Shown one piece after another: positions 32,120 to 41,775 of a DNA stretch of 64,000 nt. Source of the DNA: Phascolarctos cinereus (Eukaryota; Chordata; Mammalia; Diprotodontia; Phascolarctidae); the NCBI RefSeq assembly GCF_002099425.1, contig NW_018344228.1:1889001-1953000 (forward strand). Direction: 5' to 3'. The notes below the pieces were generated by a model, which was not told where the DNA came from, searched no databases, and saw only the letters and a program-made list of their open reading frames with translations. The position numbers were made by a program, and so were the translations under genes. The stretch's first letter is position 1. The number at the start of each line of letters is the position of its first letter.

Positions 32120-32373
32120 GCATGATAATTATAATAGCTAGTATTTATAAAGTGCCTATTTTGTATCAGGTTCTTCACAATTAGGATCTAATTTGATTAT
32201 ATAACAACCCTTCCAGTTGAGTGCTATTATTTTCCCCAGTATACAGCTGAAAAATCGGAGAGATTAAATGACTTGCCCAGGTCACACAGCTAGTAAATAT
32301 CTAAGGCTGGATTTGAATTCAGGCCTTCCTGACTCCAGGCGCAGTGTTCTATCTATGGGGCCAGATAGCTTCC
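32120..32373 (-). mobile_element. CORE-SINE (MIR-type, marsupial)
   Basis: Full-length antisense: TAGCTAGTATTTATAAAGTG, GACTTGCCCAGGTCACACAG, CTAGTAAATATCTAAGGCTG, TTCCTGACTCCAGGCGCAGT, and a worn tRNA head. Confidence 0.85.
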
Positions 32374-32430
32374 TGTGTAGGGGGAGTTTCCTCATCAGAA
32401 ACCTCCTATTTCAATGAAAGCACTTGTTAG
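32374..32430 (+). mobile_element. SINE-B right-end scrap
   Basis: GGGGGAGTTTCCTCATCAGA followed by TTTCAATGAAAGCAC resembles the last 50 bases of SINE-B. Confidence 0.45.
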
Positions 32431-32434
32431 GTTA

Positions 32435-32580
32435 AGTCCCTGCTGTCTGTACATGATACTGTATCCAGAGCTGTAGATACAAAGGTTGATTGATAAAAGG
32501 GAGTTTATAATCCACTGAGGAGGGAGGGGTGACATGTACACAGATTAGTATAATATAAAGTTTAATGTGATGGTGGCAAA
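32435..32580 (-). mobile_element. L2 LINE 3' fragment
   Basis: TCCAGAGCTGTAGATACAAA, GGGAGTTTATAATCCACTGA and GTGACATGTACACAGATTAG recall the antisense L2 3' UTR. Confidence 0.5.
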
Positions 32581-32600
32581 GGAGAGACATTGACAAAAAT

Positions 32601-32865
32601 GCTTATGGTAGTGTGGATAGAGCACTGGTCCTGGAATCAGAAAGACCTGAGTTCAAATTTGACTTAAGACAATCACTAGCTATGTGATCATGGACCAGTC
32701 AGTCCAGCTGCCTCAGCTTCTTCATCTGTAAAATGGGGATAAAATCTACTTTTCATGATTGTTGTGAAGATCCAATGAGACAATTATAAAACACTTAGCA
32801 TAGTGCCTAGCATATAGTAAGTGCTATATAAATATTAGTTATTATTATTATTATTATTATTATTT
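32601..32865 (+). mobile_element. CORE-SINE (MIR-type), full length
   Basis: GGTAGTGTGGATAGAGCACT head, ACCTGAGTTCAAATTTGACT, CACTAGCTATGTGATCATGG, CATCTGTAAAATGGGGATAA, GCACTTAGCATAGTGCCTAG-like end and an (ATT)n tail at 32838-32864. Confidence 0.9.
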
Positions 32866-33189
32866 TACAGAAAATAGGAGGAGTTAGAGGCAAGAAGAGT
32901 GTCATGAAAGAGGTTTTATGGCAAGTGAGGGGAATGTCTAGAAAGCTTTTATAAGAGTTGGGTGGTCAAAATTCGCACTATTAAAGTTAAAAATAGGTCT
33001 TTAAATAAGTGAACATAAATGCTAAGCTAGGTAAGGAGGTAAGGAAGCCAAGTTTCCTTCCAATTTGTAGAACTAGCCCTAATAGCGAACTAGTGCATTT
33101 GTTTTGGGCAAAGTCAGGAAGAAAAAAAAGTAACGAAATAAAACTTCATAGATACAAAAATCATTAAGATTTACAGTAAATATGATCTA
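32866..33189. other. Unassigned intergenic DNA
   Basis: Possibly more worn L2 (antisense) at its left. Not called. Confidence 0.4.
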
Positions 33190-33366
33190 TAGAATTTGAA
33201 GTCTGAGTTCCTGAGCCTGAATCCTGACTATACTACTTAACTGTGTGACCCTGAGCTAGGTACTTAACGTTTTGAGTTGTCTTCTCTTTATCTATAAAAC
33301 AAAAAGGGGTTGGACTAGATGTCCTCTGAGGTCCTGTCCATTTCTAACTCTGTGACCTTATGAAGG
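33190..33366 (+). mobile_element. MIR3-like SINE
   Basis: ACTGTGTGACCCTGAGCTAG, AGGGGTTGGACTAGATGTCC and TCTGAGGTCCTGTCCATTTC with TAACTCTGTGACC. A clear copy. Confidence 0.75.
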
Positions 33367-33399
33367 TCAGGGAAATGAGTGCAAGACCAAGGCTAAATT

Positions 33400-33535
33400 T
33401 TCCAAAGTAATTTACCAAGATTTTGTGCAAAACACAACTTCTCTGGGCTTCTATTTTCTTATTTCTAAAATAAAAATGTTAGATTACATGATTTCCAGTC
33501 CCCTTTAATCAAGATCTATGATATTGTAATGACTT
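33400..33535 (+). mobile_element. MIR3-like SINE, partial
   Basis: AAATGTTAGATTACATGATT, TCCAGTCCCCTTTAATCAAG and TCTATGATATT give a worn 3' half. Confidence 0.5.
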
Positions 33536-33960
33536 CTAATGATGGTAAGGAAGGCAGCTTGAAAATGCAACTTGGAACTCATAGAAGAATCCTCAGGGCC
33601 AAGTAGAAAAGTACTTCCTTCAAACTAGGGAACCTATATCCAGAAATAAAAATGAGAAGGTTGCTTATCAAGGTATTGGGAACATTGGAATGTTTGCAAA
33701 CTTTCTGTATCTTAGCTGCAAGTTTGGAAATTTGGTTTTCCATCCAAGGCTAAGCAGCATTGCGTTAGTATCTAAAGAATAGAACAAAATGAATGTCAAG
33801 GCTTACCTCCACAATTTCATTTAACAACAACAACAACAAAAATCTAAGACTATCTACATTCATATATTTCTAGGACTCCACACATATGCTCTTCACCAGT
33901 TATTTTGTAGTATTGTATGTGTTTCTGTTTCCCCTCTAATATTTCCTGCTATCAGATGAG
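33536..33960. other. Unassigned intergenic DNA
   Basis: Contains a short AAC run at 33825-33842. No family seen. Confidence 0.45.
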
Positions 33961-34214
33961 TTGTTGTTGAGATTTTTTGGTTGTATCTGACTCTTTATCA
34001 CCTCATTTGGGGTTTTCTTGGCAAAGATACTGAAATAGTTTGCCATTTCTTTCTCCAGATCATTTTACAGTTGAGGAAACTGAGGCAAACAGGATTAAGT
34101 GTCCTAACCAGAGTCATACAGCTAGTAAGTATCTACGGCAAGATTTAAACTCAGGAAGATGAGTGTTCCTGACTCCAGTCCCAGTACTCTATTCACTGTG
34201 CCACCTAGCTGCCC
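33961..34214 (-). mobile_element. SINE-A
   Basis: TTGTTGTTGAG, GGTTGTATCTGACTCTTTAT tail, CATTTGGGGTTTTCTTGGCA, and head antisense GTGCCACCTAGCTGCC. Full length. Confidence 0.92.
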
Positions 34215-34259
34215 TGATACTCAAATGAGTATCTATATTATGTATACATGTTTATGAAC

Positions 34260-34384
34260 ATGTTATATCCTCATTCTAATATAAGCCTTTTGTGGGCAGA
34301 AAGTATTTCTTGTTGTTTCTGTTTTTGGTTTGTTTTTGTTTTTCAATCCCTGAGAGGTTAGCATAATATCAGACACAAAGGGAC
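34260..34384 (+). mobile_element. L2 LINE 3' end, worn
   Basis: ATAAGCCTTTTGTGGGCAGA, a T-rich stretch, AATCCCTGAGAGGTTAGCAT and AATATCAGACACAAAG follow the sense L2 end. Confidence 0.5.
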
Positions 34385-34575
34385 TAGATTTGTGATTTCA
34401 TTGGCTTAGAAAATTCCCAGGTGTGTGAACTCCCAGTGCCAATGCAGATAGGCACCATTTCTGCAATTCATGGTTACCTAAAATCATTGAGAGGGGTTAA
34501 ATGACTTGTACAGTTAATATGTGCCAGAAGCTAGATTTAACTCATATCCTCATGATTCTGAGTTCAATTGTATAT
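34385..34575 (-). mobile_element. SINE-B
   Basis: TTTGTGATTTCATTGGCTTA, CCAGTGCCAATGCAGATAGG, GAGGGGTTAAATGACTTG and AATATGTGCCAGAAGCTAGA in antisense order. Confidence 0.75.
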
Positions 34576-34694
34576 TTACCATACCCCATGAACTCCACTG
34601 GCATACAGTAAACACTTAACAAATGCTTATTTGTTCTTGATTACCCAAAGTAAAATTCCTTAGAAAATCTAAAAGGAAAGGTTAAAAAAAAGAT

Positions 34695-34845
34695 CACAAA
34701 ATCTCAGAGCTAGAAGAATTATTGACTGATCAGTTTGCTTATGAGGAAACTCAGAAGTTAAATAACTTGCCCAGGGCCACACAGATAAAAGACAAAACCA
34801 GAGACCAGAGTTTGAACCAAGGTACTCTAACTACAAAATGAAGAT
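34695..34845 (-). mobile_element. MIR3-like SINE
   Basis: AAAATCTCAGAGCTAGAAGA, CTTATGAGGAAACTCAGAAG, TAACTTGCCCAGGGCCACAC and AGAGTTTGAACCAAGGTACT. Confidence 0.65.
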
Positions 34846-35227
34846 AATAGCAGAAGTAGCCAAAGTGCCTGTCTTTGAGGTGGATGTGAATTTTCAGCAG
34901 GATGAAAACTTGGAACAATGAGTCAACCAAGTAAGTGGGAAGTAGTTCTAGTATTTTAAGAATAAGTGGCAACTACTTTTTCAATATATACATACATGCC
35001 TCCATACACAGAGAGGATACCTATCCCTCTTTTCTACTCTCCCCAAATGCTATGCCACCAAAAAAAGAAAACTCTCCAGTAGGTTCTAATTAAGTAGGAT
35101 GACCCAATAGAAACTGATAGGTCCAATTCAGATTTTAAGAATCTCATGACTTCATGGGTCAAATAACCTTAGAACTACATTTCTTTAATGCATTCAAATT
35201 TTGGCATTCCTGTATATTGACTGTTGT
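34846..35227. other. Unassigned intergenic DNA
   Basis: Nothing recognised. Confidence 0.45.
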
Positions 35228-35345
35228 TCATATAGGGTATTCTAAAAGTCTTGGGGCTCTTTTAAACTTCAATAATTTATTAGCTTAAGCTTTTAATTGC
35301 ATCAAGATGTTTGGAACTCTCCGCATAAAATATATTAAATAATTC
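35228..35345. mobile_element. Mariner-like DNA transposon end (tentative)
   Basis: AGGGTATTCTAAAAGTCTTG then TTTAAACTTCAATAATTTATTAG resembles the ends of mariner-type short elements (gggtgtcccaaaagtcttagtgc...). No second inverted end was found, so the call is weak. Confidence 0.3.
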
Positions 35346-35544
35346 AACTTTATTGCATAGGTCATAGGTAGGTGGAAAATAGCTTCTGAATACATGTAAG
35401 TTTGATGTAAGAAGCAGTAGAAACACTCAATAAGTGTATATTAATTTTCTTTCAATGATTACATTTCTCATACATCTAGAAGACTGTGCGAATATGAATG
35501 AAATGCATAAGAGCAGTAGTATGCTGCTGAAATTGTTAATCCTT

Positions 35545-35665
35545 ATTCACTTCCTCCTATGTATCAGGCACCATGCTAAATGCTGAATATACAAAACAAG
35601 GGAAAAACACTCCTGCTCTCAAGTTGTTCTCTTCTAGTAAATTTATGTGAAGGGTATTTATACAA
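35545..35665 (-). mobile_element. L2 LINE 3' end
   Basis: CCTATGTATCAGGCACCATG, CTAAATGCTGAATATACAAA and CTGCTCTCAAGTTGTTCTCT in antisense order. Confidence 0.65.
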
Positions 35666-35939
35666 GGTATGCAATTAGAAGTACAGGTTTATAACATGTA
35701 GATATTTGACTTGGTATAAGCTTGAATTTATATTCATTAACGTGATTTACACCTAGGAATAATTATTTCATAATAATTCTATCTTATCCTTTTAGAAATT
35801 AGCTTATTTATATGGGTGTTACAAAATATATTATTTTAAAATATACCATGAACAATGCTTATTAAACAGATGTGGCAATTTTACCAGTGCAGCCACTGAC
35901 CTGGAGAGAAAAATGTTAACAGGCCTCCATAACAATATC
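35666..35939. other. Unassigned intergenic DNA
   Basis: Nothing recognised. Confidence 0.45.
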
Positions 35940-36160
35940 TGACAATTAATAACACTTTAAGATTCACAAAGGACTTGGTATTTATTATCTTATTTGACCC
36001 TCACAACAACCCTGAGAAATAGGTAGTACAGTTTTATCATGCCCATTTTAAGGAGTAAAGCAAGCCTCAAGAAGTTTAAATTACTTACCCGCTAGTGTCA
36101 GAGGCAGGGTTTCTAGACATGTCCAGCCGGCCCTCGTTCCCACTATATTTTACTGCCTGC
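35940..36160 (-). mobile_element. CORE-SINE (MIR-type)
   Basis: AACACTTTAAGATTCACAAA, TATCTTATTTGACCCTCACA, ACAACCCTGAGAAATAGGTA and GTGTCAGAGGCAGGGTTTCT in antisense order. Confidence 0.75.
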
Positions 36161-36489
36161 TCCATTACAGAATATATTTTTTAAAAGAAATATCATTTCT
36201 TTCATGGGAAACAAATACGGATTAAAAATTTCAGGCATCATAACTTGGATCATATGCATTTCATTCATATGTATGCAATCTTTTAGACGTATGAGATGTA
36301 ATCACTGAAAGAAAATTATTTACTTCAAAAAATAGATACTTTTCAAAATCTAGTGACTTACTTTATATTACAGAAGATAAAAGCTCCACCTTATTCAGCG
36401 GCTGAATAGGGTGTAGCTTTTACCTTCTATATATGTGTCTGTGTGTGTGTGTATGTATATGAACCCAACCTTTTGACATTTAAAGAGTT
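36161..36489. other. Unassigned intergenic DNA
   Basis: AT-rich with a short GT patch at 36434-36460. Confidence 0.45.
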
Positions 36490-36527
36490 CTTTTGTTTTG
36501 TTTTGTTTTGTTTTGTTGTTTTGTTTT
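36490..36527. repeat. (TTTTG)n microsatellite
   Basis: Seven or so TTTTG units, perhaps grown from the A-rich tail of a minus-strand insert. Confidence 0.93.
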
Positions 36528-36536
36528 AACCCAAAC

Positions 36537-36745
36537 TCATCTTACTGGCACAGGGAAAAGTTCAGGGAAGAGACTCCCTCCACCAATGCAGCCCAACACC
36601 TCTCACAAATTTGGACTCTTAGGGAGTTACTTGAGTGATAGACCCTGTGTCCAACGTCACACAGCCAGTATATGTCAGGGGCAAGACTAGATCTCAGATC
36701 TTTCTGGGGCTGACAACAGCTTCCATCTGTTGTGCTACACTTAGA
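36537..36745 (-). mobile_element. SINE-B
   Basis: GACTCCCTCCACCAATGCAG, TTAGGGAGTTACTTGAGTGA, CAACGTCACACAGCCAGTAT and ATGTCAGGGGCAAGACTAGA. Confidence 0.7.
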
Positions 36746-37544
36746 GGGTCTTAATTCATTATATTGCTCCTTTAAGACATAATATCTACGTAGAAAATTG
36801 AGCTCAGTATAACATTTACTTAGGAAAATTGAGTATAATACAGGTCCAATTTGAGGGTAAAACATGGAATATTTTTACACAGACACAATGAAACTGTGGG
36901 TTTAATTTTTCTGGCAGTCAAAAGCATGGGATCTTTGACTTCCACACCTGCTGAAGGAGGTGGCAACTTTTGCTCTTTGATCTGTGAAATTCCCATTGTC
37001 ACCTCCTAATCTGTCCAGATCCATTTCACAGTAGTCATGAACCCATTGGAGGGAGGTGTAACATCAGTGCCTAAGTCAACTTTAGGTTGCTAAATGTAGC
37101 CTGAACTCTGAGCATGGGCGTATGTAGTGACAACATTGTTCTTTTAATATTCTTTCATTGATCCAATTACCTCAGCACTTTGAAGATGTCTTTAGAAAGT
37201 CAACCCTTTAGCAGTCTCTAAAACCTCTGCTGCAATTGGTAAGGAGGCATTATATCTAGCGCAGTCTTTGCAAATCAGCTACTTTAATATGCTCTACTGA
37301 AACAATGTAAATGTGAAATCAATTATAATCCAATTACAGTGGGTTTTTCAAGACCAAATCACTGCTGTTCCTTAATATACAAACAAAATGCTGTCTTCTG
37401 TTACTCTCTCAAGAAGTAATTGATCTATGTTACTTGGTTCAAATGTAAACCACTTAAAAACAATCCCAGTGGTCTCAAGTAGGAAAAGAAAAGCACGACA
37501 TACTTGAAAACGAAATGCAAATATGTCTTCTTTTTTTCTTTGTA
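36746..37544. other. Repeat-free block
   Basis: About 800 bases without a recognised repeat. 37130-37180 holds SOX-like ACAACATTGTTC and homeodomain-like CAATTA words. This is a candidate conserved noncoding stretch by composition only. The 116-codon minus-strand frame at 37372-37722 runs into an L2 end and is not a gene. Confidence 0.4.
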
Positions 37545-37608
37545 TCTCCAACCTTAGCACAGGGACTAACACATAGTAGGCATTTAATAAATCCTTGCTA
37601 ACTTGAAT
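37545..37608 (+). mobile_element. L2 LINE 3' terminus
   Basis: TTTGTATCTCCAACCTTAGC, ACAGGGACTAACACATAGTA and GGCATTTAATAAATCCTTGC. Confidence 0.75.
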
Positions 37609-37935
37609 TCTTCCCAAGGACTTCAATAAAGGTGCCACGGCTTTTTTTTTTGGTAGATAAATGGAACTGTCCAAATATTGTTTAACAAAACCAGATCTTT
37701 CCCACTGATCAGAATTCCACAAGGATAACGATTAGTTAACTAAAAAAAAAAATTCTCTCATTTCCACGTGATGCCATTTAATTTTGGGAGTTGCAGTAAA
37801 ACTGTAGATATTTTCCCAATTGTCTTGAGGAGCTTAAATATTCTCCTAGAGCTAAACCAGATCAACAGAAAAATTGGAGTGCAGGTAACACTACTACCAC
37901 TACCAATGCAGCATTATTATAAATGATTAGCAAAA
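37609..37935. other. Unassigned intergenic DNA
   Basis: Nothing recognised. Confidence 0.45.
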
Positions 37936-37939
37936 GCAC

Positions 37940-38345
37940 CATGATGGCGGTGTTGGGTTGTGTGGCAACCAAGCTAGTAACCGTATTGGATCCTTATCTT
38001 GTAGAAGTGGATGTCTTCCTTTTGCTTTGAGGATCCCACTGATGAACAGACATGTACAAATTATTTATCACATATTAACTTTTGGCAGCAGATGAAAAGA
38101 CCTGAAGCATTATACATTTTGATGGCATGCTTTATTGTTACAAAGGGTAGTGAAAGAGTTCAGATCATATCTGCATTTTCTGATGCTGTATATCTTAACA
38201 TTCTCCAAAGAGAATCTACTAAATATGCTGGAAGGCTTACTCTTTTTTTTAATATTAAATGGATATGATTCTGTTTCTCCAGTAGTATTTGAATAAGGTC
38301 ATTGGACAATGATCTCTTATTCTGAGTACCAATAATAAAAGTTTA
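37940..38345 (+). pseudogene. Possible processed pseudogene, parent unknown
   Basis: An ATG in a good context begins MMAVLGCVATKLVTVLDPYL and stops after about 30 codons. The next frame is then open from 38011 to 38268 and reads FEDPTDEQTCTNYLSHINFW early on, then LYILMACFIVTKGSERVQII. An AATAAAAG signal follows at 38334-38341. A start, a protein-like second frame with balanced residues, no introns and a poly(A) signal fit a retrocopy with one frame shift. I do not recognise the protein. No clear A-tail or target duplication was seen, so chance remains possible. Confidence 0.35.
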
Positions 38346-38489
38346 TGGATGGTCTAAAAATTTATGCAATTTGAATTATTTTTATGAACAATTTATATAT
38401 TTTCTATTGAAATATAAATTTCTACAGTCTAAATAGAATATGGTCCTAAAAATCTTTTTCTGTCATTAATTTTCCAGTTTAATCAATAT
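38346..38489. other. Unassigned AT-rich DNA
   Basis: Nothing recognised. Confidence 0.45.
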
Positions 38490-38577
38490 TTCATTAAATA
38501 TCTAATATAAATTAGACACTGTGCAATACAGAGGGGATGAAAAGAAAAAAAAAGTGAAACATTTCCTTTCAGGAGGC
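38490..38577 (-). mobile_element. L2 LINE 3' end, worn
   Basis: AATATCTAATATAAATTAGA, CACTGTGCAATACAGAGGGG and CATTTCCTTTCAGGAGGCTA recall the antisense L2 3' UTR. Confidence 0.45.
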
Positions 38578-38836
38578 TACCCCACTGCCTTGCTCTTACC
38601 TCTCCTACTGCTGATGATCAGCATGAAAGTTTTAACCTGATTCATTTCATAAGGAGGGACTTCCTTAGTCATCCACATGATTCCTCCTGGGGTGGGGCAC
38701 CATATTTTTCCTAGATTTAGTGTGGATATCCAATTAGCTTTAGCCTTCCTGCAGCTCAGAACTCCTGGCTTAAGTCATCCATCAGTCTCAATCTTCTCAG
38801 TAGCATGTATTACAAGAATGTGCCTTCCTATCCAGC
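38578..38836 (-). pseudogene. RN7SL-like: 7SL RNA pseudogene
   Basis: Aligns with the reverse complement of mammalian 7SL (signal recognition particle RNA) over nearly its whole length. TGATCAGCATGAAAGTTTTA corresponds to tgatcagcacgggagttttg. GGGCACCATATTTTTCC corresponds to the ggtcaccatattgatgcc part, CAGAACTCCTGGCTTAAGTC to cagaactcctggactcaagc, and TGTATTACAAGAATGTGCC to the 5' domain. Many changes make it a dead, old retrocopy. No tail or target duplication was identified. The 75-codon frame over it is not a gene. Confidence 0.8.
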
Positions 38837-38969
38837 TAGCTTATGTTATTCATGTATCAAACAAGTACTCGATTCCTTGCGTGGTATTCAATATTTACTA
38901 TTGATTGTCCCTCCCTGACCTATCTTGTAGATTCCATTGCCAAGTGAATTATTTAATCAATCAGCCATT
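38837..38969. other. Unassigned intergenic DNA
   Basis: Nothing recognised. Confidence 0.45.
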
Positions 38970-39080
38970 GATATATGTATTTTATATATATATGTATATA
39001 TATATGTATATATATATGTGAATATGCTTACATATAGTTATATACATATGCACATGTTATATATACATATAAATAATATT
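38970..39080. repeat. (AT)n/(ATATGT)n low-complexity run
   Basis: TATATATGTA units pass into less regular ATATAC/ATATGC steps. It yields a Tyr-Ile-Tyr-Val frame that is an artefact. Confidence 0.9.
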
Positions 39081-39111
39081 TTATTTGACAAAAATTTTAA
39101 GAATTTTTTGT

Positions 39112-39358
39112 TTGTTTTTTGGTCCAGGCCTCTGATTTATTGGTATAAGGCACTGTCAGTTTAGAAACTCTTTCTACCAATTTAGCTTGGGAAATCCTCT
39201 GTAATGTATAGTAATAGAGAGTTGACTGACAATACAGAAAAGTTAAGAGACTTGCCCATATTTGCAGAGGTTACATATGTGAATGTGTGAGAGGTAAAAT
39301 TATAACCCAAATCTATTTAACTCCAAGGCTAATCTCTGTCCACTTCCCCACAATGCCT
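39112..39358 (-). mobile_element. SINE-B
   Basis: GGCCTCTGATTTATTGGTAT, CTTTCTACCAATTTAGCTTG, AGTTAAGAGACTTGCCCATA and AAATCTATTTAACTCCAAGG in antisense order. Worn. Confidence 0.6.
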
Positions 39359-39756
39359 TTTGACAATGCTATACTCATGAATATTTAAAATAGAATGATG
39401 TATGTCAATAATTATGTGTGGAAGCAATCATAATATTTTTAAAATTAATCTTCTTAGACTAGACGTGTAAGATTATTATGCTTCTACTTACCTACTGAAT
39501 CAACATTTTAGTTGTCTTTGTTTTTTTGTTTTGTCATCAAAATTATTTTTTTTAAATATTGAAATATTTTGTTTTTATATCACTTTCATTTCCCAATATA
39601 GCCTTTCCTTCTCTCTCACTCAGAGAACCATATCTTATGACAAAGAAAATAAAAAGCAATTTTTTTGGCCTTAAATCCCTAATCCTTACTGCTATGTACA
39701 TAACCAAGCCTAACTCTACCATGAAGGGACAGGTAATTCAGTAAAAACTAACCACC
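39359..39756. other. Unassigned intergenic DNA
   Basis: AT-rich with T runs. Nothing recognised. Confidence 0.45.
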
Positions 39757-40790
39757 TTATAAATTAAGTCCAATAACATATGCTGTTCTATCTCTATAAT
39801 CTATAAATACTGCAAATGATAAATTAGGCATATTCTCATAAGTTTTCCTGCCTAGCTCTGTCACTTCAGTTTTAATATATGTTCTTGCTCCTTCCATGTA
39901 CATTATTATTGGCATTGTGTCTACTGCTTTTCTGTTTCTGCTTACTTTGCATGACATAATTTCAAGTAAGTTTATCCATGCTTTGTTGTATTCTTCATCA
40001 TTCTCCTTTCTTATGAAGCAATAACATTCCATTATATTTCTGTGCCATAATTTATTAAATACTTTTCCAATCAATGGACATCTGTTTTATTTCCAATACT
40101 TTGCTTATATAAAAAGTGCTACCATATTATAGTAAAATTATGATAATTATTCATAAAATAATAACAATATCTAGCATTTATATAGCTCCTACTATATGCC
40201 AAGAACTTAAAAAATATTATTTGATTTGATCATCATAACAACTTTGTGAGTTATTATCTGCATTTAAAGTTGAGGAAATTGAGGGAAAGAGAAGTTAAAT
40301 GACTTGCACAAGGCCCTATGGCTAATAAGTGTCTAAGGTTGGATTTGAACGCAAGCCTTCCTGACTCCAGATTCAATGTTCTATTAACTGTGCCCCTTAG
40401 CTTGGATTTTTCCTTCAGTATCTTTGATCTTGAGATATATGCCTAGCAGTAGGATTTCTGCATCAAAAGGTAGATAATTTAGTCATATTTTAGTATAATT
40501 CCAGATTGCTTTTCAGAATGGTTGGATCATTTTCTAGTTCTACCAAATGTATGTTGCTGTATCTATCTTTCCAAAACCTCTCCAACATTGCTTATCTGCA
40601 TCGCTTGTCATCTTTACCAAGTTTTTGAGCGTGAGGCAAAGTTTCACAGTTGTTTTGATCTGCATTCCTCTATCCTTAATGATATGAGCAATCTTTCATA
40701 TGGTTGTTAATAATTTTCAATTTTTCTGGGAACTATTTGTTCATCGCCATTGACAATTTAATGAATTATGTTTTTCACCAGTTTAGCCTA
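39757..40790 (-). mobile_element. L1 LINE 3' part, split by a MIR
   Basis: On the minus strand the left part encodes IGKVFNKLWHRNIMECYCFI and KVSRNRKAVDTMP, matching NKLWYVNVIKYYCAI...SRTRR of the 11.5-kb L1. The right part carries antisense TATCTTTGATCTTGAGATAT, GCTTTTCAGAATGGTTGGAT and TTTTGATCTGCATTCCTCTA, which lie further upstream in ORF2. A MIR-type SINE at 40145-40405 separates them. Both edges are worn, so the original ends are unclear. Confidence 0.8.
40145..40405 (-). mobile_element. CORE-SINE inside L1
   Basis: ATCTAGCATTTATATAGCTC, TATTTGATTTGATCATCATA, AATGACTTGCACAAGGCCCT, GGTTGGATTTGAACGCAAGC and CCTTCCTGACTCCAGATTCA. Near full length, inserted after the L1. Confidence 0.85.
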
Positions 40791-40925
40791 TTTGTTATAG
40801 TCATTCTATTTCAGCCATTTCATCTTTTTTCCCTCTAAGAATTCTAGTTTAGCTTCCATCACTTAGCAACTATGTGCAAGTTTCAATCTATTTGCCATTC
40901 TGATTCCTATAATAAAAAAAATATA

Positions 40926-41185
40926 ACAGCAATAATAATAGCTTACATTTATGTAGTGCTTTAATATTTGCAAAACACTTTCAAAATATGTCATTTTATC
41001 ATCATAACAACCCTAGGAGACAGTTAGTGCTACTTTTCCCATTTTACAGATGAGAAACCTGAGTTAGACAGAAATAAAATGATTTGCCAAGGTTCATAAT
41101 TAGGAAGAGTCCAAGGCTGGTTTTGATCTCATCTACTCCTGACTCTAGGTCCAGCACTCTACTATGTGACCTAGCTGACTCTATA
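40926..41185 (-). mobile_element. CORE-SINE (MIR-type, marsupial)
   Basis: ATAGCTTACATTTATGTAGT, GCAAAACACTTTCAAAATAT, CATAACAACCCTAGGAGACA, CCCATTTTACAGATGAGAAA and CACTCTACTATGTGACCTAG. Confidence 0.85.
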
Positions 41186-41279
41186 AAATGTGAATAACAA
41201 AAAAAAAAACCTTCCTGAATCAGAGCATTATTATGAGGTTAAATGAGAAAATATGTATATGAAAAACATCTTGAAAATC

Positions 41280-41372
41280 ATAAATTACAATATATACATG
41301 TATAGAAATACATATATATAATACACACACACCACACACACACACTATATATATATGTAATATATAATGTGT
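41280..41372. repeat. (AT)n/(AC)n low-complexity run
   Basis: Mixed ATAT and ACAC blocks. Confidence 0.9.
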
Positions 41373-41414
41373 ATCGTGTGTTTGTTATCAACAGATTAAC
41401 AATTTGACTTCAGA

Positions 41415-41588
41415 AAATAACACTTGGGGACAGGTAGGTAGCGCAGTGGATAGAGCATTGGCCCTGGTGTCAGGAGGACCTGAGTTCAAATATGGCCTAA
41501 AACATAACACTCACTAGCTGTGTGACTCTGGGCAAGTCACTTAAACCCAATTGCCCTCACCCAAAAATAAATAAATAAATAACACTTG
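41415..41588. repeat. 12-bp target-site duplication around SINE-C
   Basis: AAATAACACTTG occurs at 41415-41426 and again at 41577-41588, identically, flanking the SINE. Confidence 0.85.
41427..41576 (+). mobile_element. SINE-C
   Basis: GGGACAGGTAGGTAGCGCAG head, TTGGCCCTGGTGTCAGGAGG, TCACTAGCTGTGTGACTCTG, AACCCAATTGCCCTCACC and an (AAAT)n tail. Like the 12.4-kb copy, it has the A-rich tail and a perfect target duplication. Confidence 0.93.
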
Positions 41589-41775
41589 AAGGTTTATAAA
41601 GCCCTTTCCTTGCAACCATGTGAGGCAGGCAATGCAAATACTATCTCCATTTTAGAGATGGAAATACTGAACCTCTAGGTGAATAAGTGACTTGTCTGTG
41701 GCCACATACATAATAAGTTCCTGAGACAAGATCTGACAAGGCCTAATGAAAGTTCCATATTCTGTCCATTATGCC
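41589..41775 (-). mobile_element. CORE-SINE (MIR-type), partial
   Basis: AAGGTTTATAAAGCCCTTTC, CTATCTCCATTTTAGAGATG and ACTTGTCTGTGGCCACATAC. SINE-C inserted at its right-hand end as read on the minus strand. Confidence 0.65.

Noticed and set aside
36542-36865. A 107-codon open frame on the minus strand
   Set aside because: Mostly the reverse of a SINE-B.
37372-37722. A 116-codon open frame on the minus strand
   Set aside because: It runs through an L2 3' terminus and a T run, shows no motif and lacks gene context.
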